DNA of 64,000 nucleotides from assembly GCA_020049895.1 (NCBI GenBank), contig JAGVLE010000013.1, positions 28,523 to 92,522 on the forward strand, written 5' to 3'. This DNA is from Alphaproteobacteria bacterium. Lineage in GTDB: Bacteria > Pseudomonadota > Alphaproteobacteria > UBA9655. The translations under genes and the position numbers were made by a program. This document shows positions 54,085 through 62,583 of this stretch, piece after piece. Position 1 is the stretch's first letter; every line of letters starts with the position of its first letter. The notes under the pieces are model-generated. The model made no database searches. It was not told the DNA's origin and was given only the letters and a program-made list of their open reading frames with translations.

Positions 54085-54853
54085 ACGCATTGCTGTTGTA
54101 AACCAAAAAGGAGGTGTTGGAAAAACAACCACCACCGTTAACCTTGCAACAGCCCTTTCAACCATTGGAAAAAAGAATCTTGTTATTGATTTTGATCCCC
54201 AAGGAAATGCAACGACAGGTCTGGGCGTTTTAGAAAAGCAAGGGACACGGGGAAGTTATGAGACTTTGATTGGTGAGTGTTCGCCTTTAGACGCAATTAT
54301 TCAAACGGCTATCCCTAATCTTTTCCTTATGCCCGCAAGTTTAGATTTGTCAGGGGCAGAAATTGAACTTGTCGGGCTTCCTTTTCGAGAAAGACGGTTG
54401 GAGAGAGCCTTAGAAGCCTTAGAGACAATGTTTGACTATATCTTTATTGATTGCCCCCCCTCCTTAGGATTGTTGACTCTGAATGCCCTCGTGGCGGCGG
54501 ATAAGGTTCTCGTCCCCCTTCAATGTGAGTTTTATGCTTTAGAAGGCCTTAGCCAGCTGTTGTATACCATAGAAAAAGTTCGAGAGAATTTTAATGCCAC
54601 TCTTGATCTTCAAGGGATCATTTTAACAATGTTTGATTCGAGAAGCAGTTTAAGTACGCAAGTTGCCTATGATGTTCGCCAACATCTTAAGGAAAAGGTG
54701 TATAATACCCATATTCCCCGGAATGTACGAATGGCAGAAGCTCCCTCCTTTGGAAAACCGGCGATTGTTTATGATCTTAAGTGCCAAGGATCACAAGCGT
54801 ATATTCAATTAGCAAAAGAAATTTTATATCAAGAAGGAGAGTTAGCAGCATGA
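54077..54853 (+). CDS. parA: chromosome partitioning ATPase ParA
   Basis: 258 residues. The deviant Walker A KGGVGKTT (11-18), DFDPQGNATTG and DYIFIDCPPSLG identify a ParA/Soj ATPase. Its ATP-dependent DNA binding pulls ParB-parS complexes apart. It overlaps parB by 4 bases. Confidence 0.97.
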   Translation: MTKRIAVVNQKGGVGKTTTTVNLATALSTIGKKNLVIDFDPQGNATTGLGVLEKQGTRGSYETLIGECSPLDAIIQTAIPNLFLMPASLDLSGAEIELVGLPFRERRLERALEALETMFDYIFIDCPPSLGLLTLNALVAADKVLVPLQCEFYALEGLSQLLYTIEKVRENFNATLDLQGIILTMFDSRSSLSTQVAYDVRQHLKEKVYNTHIPRNVRMAEAPSFGKPAIVYDLKCQGSQAYIQLAKEILYQEGELAA

Positions 54854-55734
54854 GTGAAATAAAGAAAAATGCCCTAGGAAGAGGGCTTTCTTCTCTTCTT
54901 TCTCCTAAAACAGAGGAGAATAAGGAGTCCATTTTTTCCTTATCTGTCGATGCTATTGAAAAAGGAGCTTTTCAACCTCGCAAGCATTTCCCTGAAGAGG
55001 AAATCAGAGAGCTGGCTGCCTCTATTCAACAGCGAGGCGTCTTACAGCCTATCTTGGTACGTGTTCTTTCGGCAGCTGAAGGGAAGTATGAGCTTATTGC
55101 TGGTGAACGGCGTTGGCGGGCAACAAAGTTGGCAGGCTTGGATAAAATACCAGCTATTGTACGCTATTTTTCGGACAAGGAAGTTTTAGAAATTGGCCTT
55201 TTGGAAAACATTCAGCGTCAAGATCTCAACCCTATGGAAGAAGCTGAAGGATATCAACGACTCTCACAAGAATTCAACCATACGCAAGAGACCCTTTCCC
55301 GTATTTTAGGAAAAAGCCGAAGTCACATTGCAAATACTCTACGCCTTCTCTCTTTACCAAAAACGGTTCAAGAACATTTAATAACGGGAAAGCTTTCCCC
55401 GGGACACGGACGGGCTCTTATTGGAAGGGAGAATCCAGAAGAAATTGCAGACATGATTATCTCACGGCGCCTTAATGTTCGGCAAGCGGAAGCCCTTTCG
55501 AAACAAAAAGATTCTTCTTCCCTCTCTCCCATGCCTTCTTCTGAAGCTGATAAAAATATTTTGCAAACGCAACTCTCAGATCTTCTAGGGTGTCCTGTAA
55601 AAGTTCTTCTAAAGGGGGGCAGTGGAGAAATCTCAATTCCTTTCAAAAATCCGATGGAACTTGAGAAACTTATGAACAAATTTAGTACAGTAAAGAAAGC
55701 TGTTGAGCCTAGGGCGCGGAAAATTTGGAGTTAA
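54850..55734 (+). CDS. parB: chromosome partitioning protein ParB
   Basis: 294 residues from the ATG at 54850, overlapping the parA stop. Starts MSEIKKNALGRGLSSLL. The CTP-binding boxes are seen in QPRKHF and GERRWRA, the helix-turn-helix in ETLSRILGKSRSHIANTLRLL, and a C-terminal dimerisation domain follows. An in-frame upstream extension to 54781 lies inside parA and is unlikely. It overlaps the holA end by 26 bases. Confidence 0.96.
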   Translation: MSEIKKNALGRGLSSLLSPKTEENKESIFSLSVDAIEKGAFQPRKHFPEEEIRELAASIQQRGVLQPILVRVLSAAEGKYELIAGERRWRATKLAGLDKIPAIVRYFSDKEVLEIGLLENIQRQDLNPMEEAEGYQRLSQEFNHTQETLSRILGKSRSHIANTLRLLSLPKTVQEHLITGKLSPGHGRALIGRENPEEIADMIISRRLNVRQAEALSKQKDSSSLSPMPSSEADKNILQTQLSDLLGCPVKVLLKGGSGEISIPFKNPMELEKLMNKFSTVKKAVEPRARKIWS

Positions 55735-56662
55735 CGTCTTCTTGTTTCACGTGAAACATTTTTTCTACAAGGATGTGGCAGACGTGTGACGTAGAAAAGG
55801 ACGCTGATTTAATCTTTGATTCCAAAAAGAGAAGAGTTTGTAGAAAAAGAGAAATTTCCTCAAAAGACCATCGTGGCTTTGCAGCTTCAAACAAAGGTTG
55901 TTCTTTGAAAAATACAGGAACTGTAAGGTTTTTCCAGGGAATAAATCGCCAGCAGCTTATTTCGGATAACGTTAAAAAAGAGCGCGTAAGAATGCGAAGA
56001 AAGGGAATAAGGTCGGCAGAAGAGATATGAAAAAACAGGTCAATTATTTGGGGTTTATCCTTAAGAAGGATAGCGTTTCGTAAAGGAGTAAAGCCCCCCA
56101 ATAAAGGATCTGTTTGGAGGAAGAGCTCGTACTGGGGTTCTTTTATGTCTCCGACTAATTTAACCTTCTCTAAGGCACTTAAAAGACCTAAGCGATCATT
56201 TATATATGTTTTCATCAATTGATTTTTAAAATCAGAAGGGAGAGTAAGACCTTCTGCCATAAAGTCTAGTTCTGTCATTGTCAGGGGAGAGGGATAGGCT
56301 GCAATGGCGAGAGAACTGGGGGAGGTCGAAAAATACGTTGTCAGTTTTGACTGAGCTCGGGCTTTTTCAGAAGTGAAAACAAAATTTCCCGCGGGTAAGG
56401 TGGAAAGAAACGTTAGACTTTTGTCGGTAGCATTAGGAACGCAGATAAGTGGGAGACGATCTGTATTTCCAAAAAGAGACAGTTGAGAAGCTAAGGGACC
56501 TAATAAATCAGCTTCTGTTTTGACTTCAAGGGACGCGCCCAGTCTTTTTTGAAGAAAAGAAATGGCTCTCTCAAAAAGGGAAGATTCGCTTCCAAAAACA
56601 AAGAAATGCTTATAGGGGTGAAGAGGAGTTTGAAAAAGGGAAGAGAAATTAATTTTTGCCAT
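55709..56662 (-). CDS. holA: DNA polymerase III delta subunit
   Basis: 317 residues. HolA is weakly conserved, but HFFVFGSESSLFERAISFL, the FTSEKARAQSKLTTYF segment and the C-terminal helical domain fit the clamp-loader delta subunit. The position beside parB and lptE is the standard one in alphaproteobacteria. It overlaps both neighbours (parB 26 bases, lptE 14). A parS site lies in its 3' part and encodes MFHVKQ. Confidence 0.85.
   Translation of the reverse strand: MAKINFSSLFQTPLHPYKHFFVFGSESSLFERAISFLQKRLGASLEVKTEADLLGPLASQLSLFGNTDRLPLICVPNATDKSLTFLSTLPAGNFVFTSEKARAQSKLTTYFSTSPSSLAIAAYPSPLTMTELDFMAEGLTLPSDFKNQLMKTYINDRLGLLSALEKVKLVGDIKEPQYELFLQTDPLLGGFTPLRNAILLKDKPQIIDLFFHISSADLIPFLRILTRSFLTLSEISCWRFIPWKNLTVPVFFKEQPLFEAAKPRWSFEEISLFLQTLLFLESKIKSASFSTSHVCHILVEKMFHVKQEDVNSKFSAP
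55743..55758. promoter_or_regulatory. parS site in holA
   Basis: Perfect TGTTTCACGTGAAACA starting 9 bases after the parB stop codon, inside the 3' end of holA. Confidence 0.93.
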
Positions 56663-57164
56663 GGTCTTCTAGATAGGCATTAATGAGGATCTTAATTTTT
56701 TGAGCGAGCAACCCTAATCCTTCTTTCTTAGCAAAAGTCTCGGCGATTGTGTTGGCATAGTAATTTTGCTCGATAATAGCAAAAGAGTTTATGGCAGAAA
56801 CCGTATGTTTATAAATAATGTCATGTTTTGTATTTCTTAAGACAAGGTCGGCTGTAAGGGTAACTTGTTTACGCTTAGTGGTTTCATCTTGTCCGGTTCC
56901 TGTATCCATAAGAAGTTCGGTGAGTTTTATCTCAAGTATGTACTTGGGTTTACAAGGAGGTCCCCCAGGGGTTAGAAGATCAACCAAGTTATTCCGTAAA
57001 ATTTGGCCATAACGATCTGAAATCGTGGCTATTTTTATAGGATACGAGGCTGTACAATCTTTTCCAAGAGAGGTGTGGAGAGGACGAAAACCACAAGACG
57101 CTAAGGCTAAGCATACTACGAAAAGGCCTAAGACGTTTCTCAAATTATATAACCACATTGGCAA
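56649..57164 (-). CDS. lptE: LPS-assembly lipoprotein LptE
   Basis: 171 residues with a lipobox LASC (Cys24) and the short CGFRPLHTS that follows it in LptE. The family plugs the LptD barrel that inserts lipopolysaccharide in the outer membrane, which implies an LPS-bearing organism. It overlaps leuS by 20 bases and holA by 14. Confidence 0.87.
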   Translation of the reverse strand: MPMWLYNLRNVLGLFVVCLALASCGFRPLHTSLGKDCTASYPIKIATISDRYGQILRNNLVDLLTPGGPPCKPKYILEIKLTELLMDTGTGQDETTKRKQVTLTADLVLRNTKHDIIYKHTVSAINSFAIIEQNYYANTIAETFAKKEGLGLLAQKIKILINAYLEDHGKN

Positions 57165-59679
57165 CCTTCTGAGGGATATAAATAAATTTTTTAAGAGGGT
57201 GTCCTTGAAGATGAGGTTTTAAAGTTTCTAAAACAAGAGCCTTAATTTCTTCTTCTCCAATAGAAGGGGAAACATCAAGCGTCCCACGCATTTTTCCATT
57301 CACCTGAAGAACAAGCTTGATAATATCCTGTTGAACAAGGGAGGGATCTGGTATTGGCCAAGATGCCTGATAGATAAAATCAGAATGACCGAGCTCTTCC
57401 CATAAGGCTTCCGTAAGGTGAGGAAGGGCAGGGGAGGCCAACAAAACAAGTATTGTGAGGGCTTCACACAACACCCATCGATCGGAGTCTTCTGAGAGCT
57501 GAAAACCTTCAATGGCATTAGAAAATTCGCGCAAGTGCGCAATATAAGCATTTAGGTGGAACGTTTCGATATCATGCGTGATTCGTTCTATGGTTTTATG
57601 GGTTAGTTTACGGAGCTGAAAAGCTTTTTCTGTAAAAGTTACAGGGATTTCCTCAAGATTAACCATAGTTATGTCAGATAAATGCGATGTTACGAGCCGC
57701 CACAGTTTATTGAGGTACCGCCAACTACCCTCAATTCCAGCGTCTGTCCATTCAAAATCCCGCTCAGGAGGACTATCAGAAAGTAAGAAAAGGCGAGTCG
57801 TGTCTGCTCCATAATCTTCCACCATTTTTGCAGCAGGAACAACGTTACATTTAGATTTGCTCATTTTTTCAGAACGCCCTGCGTAGACAGGCGTTCCATC
57901 TTCTTTCTTTATAAGCCCATCCTTCTGCCGCTCCACTTCATAGGGATAAAGCCAAGACCCACCCTGATCCTTATAGGTTTCGTGGCATACCATGCCCTGG
58001 GTCATAAGATTTTTAAAAGGTTCTGAGAGATTCCAATATCCACATTGCCGTAAAGCTTTTGTGAAAAAACGAGAATACAAAAGATGGAGGATCGCATGCT
58101 CAATTCCACCAATATATTGATTTACAGGAAGCCAACTTTCAGCTTTCTCTCTGGAGATAGGCTCTGGGGAAGAAGGGGAGCAATATCGTGCAAAATACCA
58201 AGAAGAATCCACAAACGTGTCCAGGGTGTCGGTTTCGCGCAGCGCTGCCTCTCCACACGTGGGGCAAGAGACATATTTCCACGTAGGATGATGATCAAGG
58301 GGGTTCCCAGGCTTATCAAACGTGACGTCCTCTGGAAGTGTGACGGGGAGCTGGTTCTCAGGTACAGGAACTACCCCGCAGGTGGGGCAATGAATAATGG
58401 GGATAGGACATCCCCAATAGCGTTGTCGAGAGACTCCCCAGTCTCTAAGTTTGTAAATGGTTTTTGAGGTTCCCCGATCTTTTTCTTCGAGCTTATGAAT
58501 GGCTTTGAGTTTAGCGTCTTCAACGGAAAGACCATCCAGAAAGTTAGAATTATAAAGGGTTCCTTCTCCTTCATAAGGGAGGGGGGCTTCTTTCGTGCTT
58601 TTAACAACAGGTAAAATCGGAAGCTTATATTTTGTAGCAAAATCAAAGTCACGAGGATCGTGAGCTGGGCATCCAAAAATAGCTCCTGTGCCATAATCCA
58701 TTACAACGAAATTCGCAATATAAAGAGGAAGCGTTTTGTTTTCTAAAAAGGGATGCTGGACAGTGAGATTCGTATTATACCCTTTCTTTTCAGCCGTATC
58801 GATTTCTTTTTGGCTTGTCCCTTGAGACCGACACTCTGCAATAAAGGTTTGGAGGGTTGGATTATCCTGAGACAACATTTCTGCAAAAGGATGATCGGGA
58901 GAAATACCGATAAAAGAAGCGCCAAAAAGGGTATCTGGGCGCGTCGTAAAGACCTCGATCACATCTTCTTTCCCCACAAGAGGGAACTGAACAAAAGCGC
59001 CTTCAGATCGCCCAATCCAGTTGGCCTGCATCGTTTTAACTTGTTCCGGCCATTGATCAAGAAGGGCAGTATCATCCAGAAGTTGTTGAGAGAAATCGGT
59101 AATTTTAAAAAACCACTGGGAGAGTTTTCGTCGCTCAATGGGAGCGCCAGATCTCCATCCCTTTCCGTCAATGACTTGTTCATTTGCAAGAACAGAACCT
59201 TCCACAGGATCCCAGTTCACAAAAGATTCTTTTCTATACGCAATTCCGTTCTTTAAGAAATCGAGGAATATTTTTTGTTCATGGGCATAATAGGTAGGAG
59301 AGCAGGTAAGAATTTCTCGATCCCAGTCATAGGAAAAGCCAAGCGTTTTCAGCTCTTGTTTCATGAGTTGGATATTTTCAAGCGTCCAAAGGCGAGGAGA
59401 GATTCCGTGTTGAATAGCTGCGTTTTCAGCAGGAAGGCCAAAAGCGTCCCACCCCATAGGATGAAGAACAGAATACCCACACATGTGCTTATACCGCGCA
59501 AGGACATCCCCAATCGTATAATTACGAGCATGTCCCACATGAAGGCGTCCTGACGGATAAGGAAGCATTTCTAGAACATAAAAATGGGGCGGGTCTTCAG
59601 TCGTTTTATAAAGAGATGCTTCTTCCCAGGCTTTTTGCCACTTCTCTTCATTTTCGCGAAAATTATAACGTACACTCAT
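57145..59679 (-). CDS. leuS: leucyl-tRNA synthetase
   Basis: 844 residues, full length. [14 protein letters not shown] carries the HIGH-type HVGH (47-50), [10 protein letters not shown] is the second class I motif, and the CP1 editing domain lies between (about 220-400). It charges tRNA-Leu and removes misacylated norvaline or isoleucine. It is part of the minus-strand block DUF3576-leuS-lptE-holA conserved in alphaproteobacteria. Confidence 0.97.
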   Translation of the reverse strand: MSVRYNFRENEEKWQKAWEEASLYKTTEDPPHFYVLEMLPYPSGRLHVGHARNYTIGDVLARYKHMCGYSVLHPMGWDAFGLPAENAAIQHGISPRLWTLENIQLMKQELKTLGFSYDWDREILTCSPTYYAHEQKIFLDFLKNGIAYRKESFVNWDPVEGSVLANEQVIDGKGWRSGAPIERRKLSQWFFKITDFSQQLLDDTALLDQWPEQVKTMQANWIGRSEGAFVQFPLVGKEDVIEVFTTRPDTLFGASFIGISPDHPFAEMLSQDNPTLQTFIAECRSQGTSQKEIDTAEKKGYNTNLTVQHPFLENKTLPLYIANFVVMDYGTGAIFGCPAHDPRDFDFATKYKLPILPVVKSTKEAPLPYEGEGTLYNSNFLDGLSVEDAKLKAIHKLEEKDRGTSKTIYKLRDWGVSRQRYWGCPIPIIHCPTCGVVPVPENQLPVTLPEDVTFDKPGNPLDHHPTWKYVSCPTCGEAALRETDTLDTFVDSSWYFARYCSPSSPEPISREKAESWLPVNQYIGGIEHAILHLLYSRFFTKALRQCGYWNLSEPFKNLMTQGMVCHETYKDQGGSWLYPYEVERQKDGLIKKEDGTPVYAGRSEKMSKSKCNVVPAAKMVEDYGADTTRLFLLSDSPPERDFEWTDAGIEGSWRYLNKLWRLVTSHLSDITMVNLEEIPVTFTEKAFQLRKLTHKTIERITHDIETFHLNAYIAHLREFSNAIEGFQLSEDSDRWVLCEALTILVLLASPALPHLTEALWEELGHSDFIYQASWPIPDPSLVQQDIIKLVLQVNGKMRGTLDVSPSIGEEEIKALVLETLKPHLQGHPLKKFIYIPQKVANVVI

Positions 59680-59689
59680 GAAGGATCTC

Positions 59690-60199
59690 TTATTTTACAG
59701 CTGTTGAATGAAAATGCCGGGCGCGAGTTAAAATGGTATTTTCTAATTCTGTTACTGTTTCTTCATCCACGGTTTGATCTACCCAATGGCCTTCGGAGTT
59801 TTTTTCTTGACGAAAAATACTTACTTTAAGACCATCAGAACGCAATTGGCGGCTAAGGAGTAAAATATTGATTTTGAAGCGTTCATTTTCTGTGGCAGAA
59901 GGGGAGAACCAATCTGTCAGAATAACGCCTCCAAAAGGATCTGCAGAGGAAATAGGCATGAATGATACTGTATCTAAGCTGGCTCTCCAGAGGTAACTAT
60001 TCACACCGATCCCCGTTTCTTCGTGAGATCTCTTTTTTGTCCCGCCGAACTTTAAAGTTTCATGCCCTAAAAACTTTTCTGCGCCCCTTGTTTTCCGGTC
60101 TTCAGGGTGAGACGTTTCCATATCTTCCCGAATATGATCAACACCGCATCCTACAAGAGTTGTCATTCCGAGTAAGATAAGAATATTACTAAATTTCAT
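59690..60199 (-). CDS. DUF3576 lipoprotein
   Basis: 169 residues from the ATG at 60199, preceded by AGGAG 7 bases upstream. The lipobox TLVGC (Cys18) is followed by a DUF3576 pattern ([27 protein letters not shown], of which [18 protein letters not shown] is most conserved, then VILTDWF). The function is unknown; the family is periplasmic and largely alphaproteobacterial. An earlier start at 60220 would overlap xseB. Confidence 0.88.
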   Translation of the reverse strand: MKFSNILILLGMTTLVGCGVDHIREDMETSHPEDRKTRGAEKFLGHETLKFGGTKKRSHEETGIGVNSYLWRASLDTVSFMPISSADPFGGVILTDWFSPSATENERFKINILLLSRQLRSDGLKVSIFRQEKNSEGHWVDQTVDEETVTELENTILTRARHFHSTAVK

Positions 60200-60203
60200 G
60201 GGA

Positions 60204-60440
60204 TTACTCCTCGATCTCACAAGGCTGAGACGTTATTGTCCCTTCGGGACCTATGACAATTTTTTCTACTCGAAGATGAGCTTCTTTTAATTTCTTTTCA
60301 CAAATTTTTCTCAAAATGGCGCCTCTTTCATAAGCTTTTATAGCTTCTTCAAGGTTCGTTTTTCCTTCTTCGAGTTGACGTACGATGGTTTCTAATTCTC
60401 GCAAAGCATCTTCAAAGCTTAGTGTTTCAAGGGATGTCAT
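60204..60440 (-). CDS. xseB: exodeoxyribonuclease VII small subunit
   Basis: 78 residues from the ATG at 60440 (AGGAG 5 bases before). SFEDALRELETIVRQLEEGK and LEEAIKAYERGAIL define XseB, which with XseA degrades single-stranded DNA. A longer frame to 60512 overlaps the upstream gene and lacks a ribosome site. xseA is not here. It is separated from the DUF3576 gene by 4 bases. Confidence 0.92.
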   Translation of the reverse strand: MTSLETLSFEDALRELETIVRQLEEGKTNLEEAIKAYERGAILRKICEKKLKEAHLRVEKIVIGPEGTITSQPCEIEE

Positions 60441-61320
60441 GATGTCTCCTGTAGGTAGGAACGGGGTGCTCTCCGGTATAGTCGTAAAATCCACGATTGG
60501 TTTTGCGTCCAAGCCAACCAGCTTCTACATATTTAACCAATAAAGGGCACGGTTTATAATGATGATTGCCAAGCCCTTTATAAAGGGCTTCTAAGATAGA
60601 CATACACACATCAAGACCAATTAAATCTGCATGTTCCAAGGGACCAATAGGATGATTAGTGCCTAGGCGCATGCCTTTATCAATTGCTTCTGTGTTCCCA
60701 ACTCCTTCGAAAAGAGCATAGATGGCTTCATTAATCATGGTCATAAGGATACGATTGACAATAAATCCGGGATAATCTTCAGAGGTAAGAGCATCTTTTC
60801 CTAACCGTTTCACAACTTCTGTCACTGAAGCGAAAGTCTTTGCTGATGTTGAGAGTCCTCGGACTAATTCTATGAGGTGAACAACAAAAATAGGATTCAA
60901 AAAATGTATGCCAATAAATTTATCTGGGCGGTCTGTTGCATGAGCCAGGGCAGTGATGGAAAATGAAGAAGTATTGCTTGCAAGAAGACAATCAGAAGAC
61001 AAATAAGGGACAAGAGTAGCAAAAAGCGCTTTTTTAGTTTCTTTATTTTCTGTAATGGACTCAATGACAAGGTCACAAGAGCTCATATCTTTGAGTTCCG
61101 TTCCACTGGTCAGACGCTTTAAGGCCTCTTCTTTTTCCTGAAAATGAAGTTTGTTACGGGCAACTTGTCGTTCAAGAGCTCTATCGATGTGAGAAAGGCT
61201 TTCAGAGAGAGCTTTTTTTGAGCTATCACTTAAATAGACAGAATATCCTGCTAAGATGCAGATTTGAGCAATCCCTATCCCTCTTTGTCCGGCGCCAATA
61301 ATGCCAATTTTTTCAATCAT
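60427..61320 (-). CDS. 3-hydroxybutyryl-CoA (3-hydroxyacyl-CoA) dehydrogenase
   Basis: 297 residues. An N-terminal Rossmann domain with GAGQRGIGIAQIC, ASNTSSFSITALA and FIGIHFLNP (catalytic His), then the C-terminal dimer domain (GFIVNRILMTMINEAIY, GPLEHADLIGLD). It oxidises 3-hydroxyacyl-CoA with NAD(P), in fatty-acid breakdown or polyhydroxybutyrate metabolism. The first glycine motif has Gln in place of the usual Thr/Leu. It overlaps xseB by 14 bases. Confidence 0.93.
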   Translation of the reverse strand: MIEKIGIIGAGQRGIGIAQICILAGYSVYLSDSSKKALSESLSHIDRALERQVARNKLHFQEKEEALKRLTSGTELKDMSSCDLVIESITENKETKKALFATLVPYLSSDCLLASNTSSFSITALAHATDRPDKFIGIHFLNPIFVVHLIELVRGLSTSAKTFASVTEVVKRLGKDALTSEDYPGFIVNRILMTMINEAIYALFEGVGNTEAIDKGMRLGTNHPIGPLEHADLIGLDVCMSILEALYKGLGNHHYKPCPLLVKYVEAGWLGRKTNRGFYDYTGEHPVPTYRRHHDIP

Positions 61321-61537
61321 GATGACTCTTAAAGAAATAAATTTTTACTAGGCTTACTTTACGTCAGCTTTTCTGAATCCTCAAGGTAATTTACCTTTTA
61401 CAAGGGGCTGACAACAGAAGTTAGGTAAAAAACTTCCGATCCCCTGAAATGGGCAATTAGAAAAATTGATCTTTTTTAGAAATCTTCTAAAGTCATAAAT
61501 ATAAGATCAGAAATGTATGCGAATTTCTAGCCTGTCT

Positions 61538-62455
61538 TTAGGAAGACTGTGCAGCTTTTAACTTTTTTAGTTTGTTATTTTTGCTGCGTGTCTCGTAAAG
61601 CGTAATATAGAGGGTGGAAGGAATAATAATAGCTGCCCCTATAAGGAGGCTCGTTGCTGGAAACTCGTGAAAGATAATAATTCCAAACAATCCCGATAAA
61701 ACAAATTCAGCATAGCGAAACGATTGAAGGGCAGAGACTTCAGTGGCTGCAAAGGCCTTAAGCAGACAGAATAAAATGAGGCTGCCACCACTTCCTAAGA
61801 GGAAAAGGAAAAAGAGCTCATGTAACGTAGGTGTTTGCCACGTCAAAACGGCAGGGACAAATCCTAATACAGCCGTTCCTAATGCTGAGTAAAAAAGCAT
61901 GGAAAGAAGCGTTTCATCTTCGGTCAGAAGTTTCTTATTAATGATATCCAAAGAAGCAAACATGATCGCAGAAATAAGCAAAACAAGGGCCATAGGATTA
62001 AAGGCATTGGCCGTCGGATGAAGGCTTACAATAATTCCAATAAATCCGCACAAAGTTGCGGCCCAGCGCTGCCATCCTACGTGCTCTTTTAAGAAGATTT
62101 TAGCTAAAGGTAAAACGAAAAAAGGAACGGTAAAGCTGATGGTTGTGGCAAGGGTTAGGGGAAGAGACGCAACGCCGTAACTCCAGGCCGTCATAGCCAA
62201 AACAAGAAGAACAGACCGGATGCATTGAGCACCTGGGTAGCGGGTAATAAACGCATCCTTGCCGCGTGCAAGCATAAAAGGCAGCAAAACAAGAGCGCTA
62301 AAGAAGAAGCGGAAAAAGGCGACCTCAGCCCCTGAAAGGCGTACACCTACGTACTTTGTAAGCGTATCGTTTGAGCTGCTAATGATGCAGGTTATCAGCA
62401 TCCAAAAAATTCCTTGGAGATAACCTTTTGAATTAAACCATGAAGTGTGGGGCAT
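61538..62455 (-). CDS. EamA-family (DMT) transporter
   Basis: 305 residues with about ten membrane helices in two EamA repeats. The first repeat has SSNDTLTKYVGVRLSGAEVAFFRFFFSAL (core: GAEVAFFRFFFSALVLLP); the second starts near MFASLDIINKKLL. The basic C-terminus is KNNKLKKLKAAQ. The family exports or imports small metabolites; a Rickettsia relative carries S-adenosylmethionine, but the substrate here is unknown. It is preceded by an AT-rich gap shared with the divergent gene at 62584. Confidence 0.85.
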   Translation of the reverse strand: MPHTSWFNSKGYLQGIFWMLITCIISSSNDTLTKYVGVRLSGAEVAFFRFFFSALVLLPFMLARGKDAFITRYPGAQCIRSVLLVLAMTAWSYGVASLPLTLATTISFTVPFFVLPLAKIFLKEHVGWQRWAATLCGFIGIIVSLHPTANAFNPMALVLLISAIMFASLDIINKKLLTEDETLLSMLFYSALGTAVLGFVPAVLTWQTPTLHELFFLFLLGSGGSLILFCLLKAFAATEVSALQSFRYAEFVLSGLFGIIIFHEFPATSLLIGAAIIIPSTLYITLYETRSKNNKLKKLKAAQSS

Positions 62456-62583
62456 GTGATCTACCTTAGTTAGAAAATAAGTATAAATTGTAAAAATATA
62501 TAATAAAAAACAACAATTACAAATTGTATATAAGCATATTTAACTTTTTCGTCAACGTGTTTTTTGTTTTCAGGGGGGGATTT

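Noticed and set aside
61382..61396. Palindrome AAGGTAA-T-TTACCTT between the transporter and the dehydrogenase
   Set aside because: Short, no T-run on the minus strand and no repeated occurrence noticed; no function can be supported.
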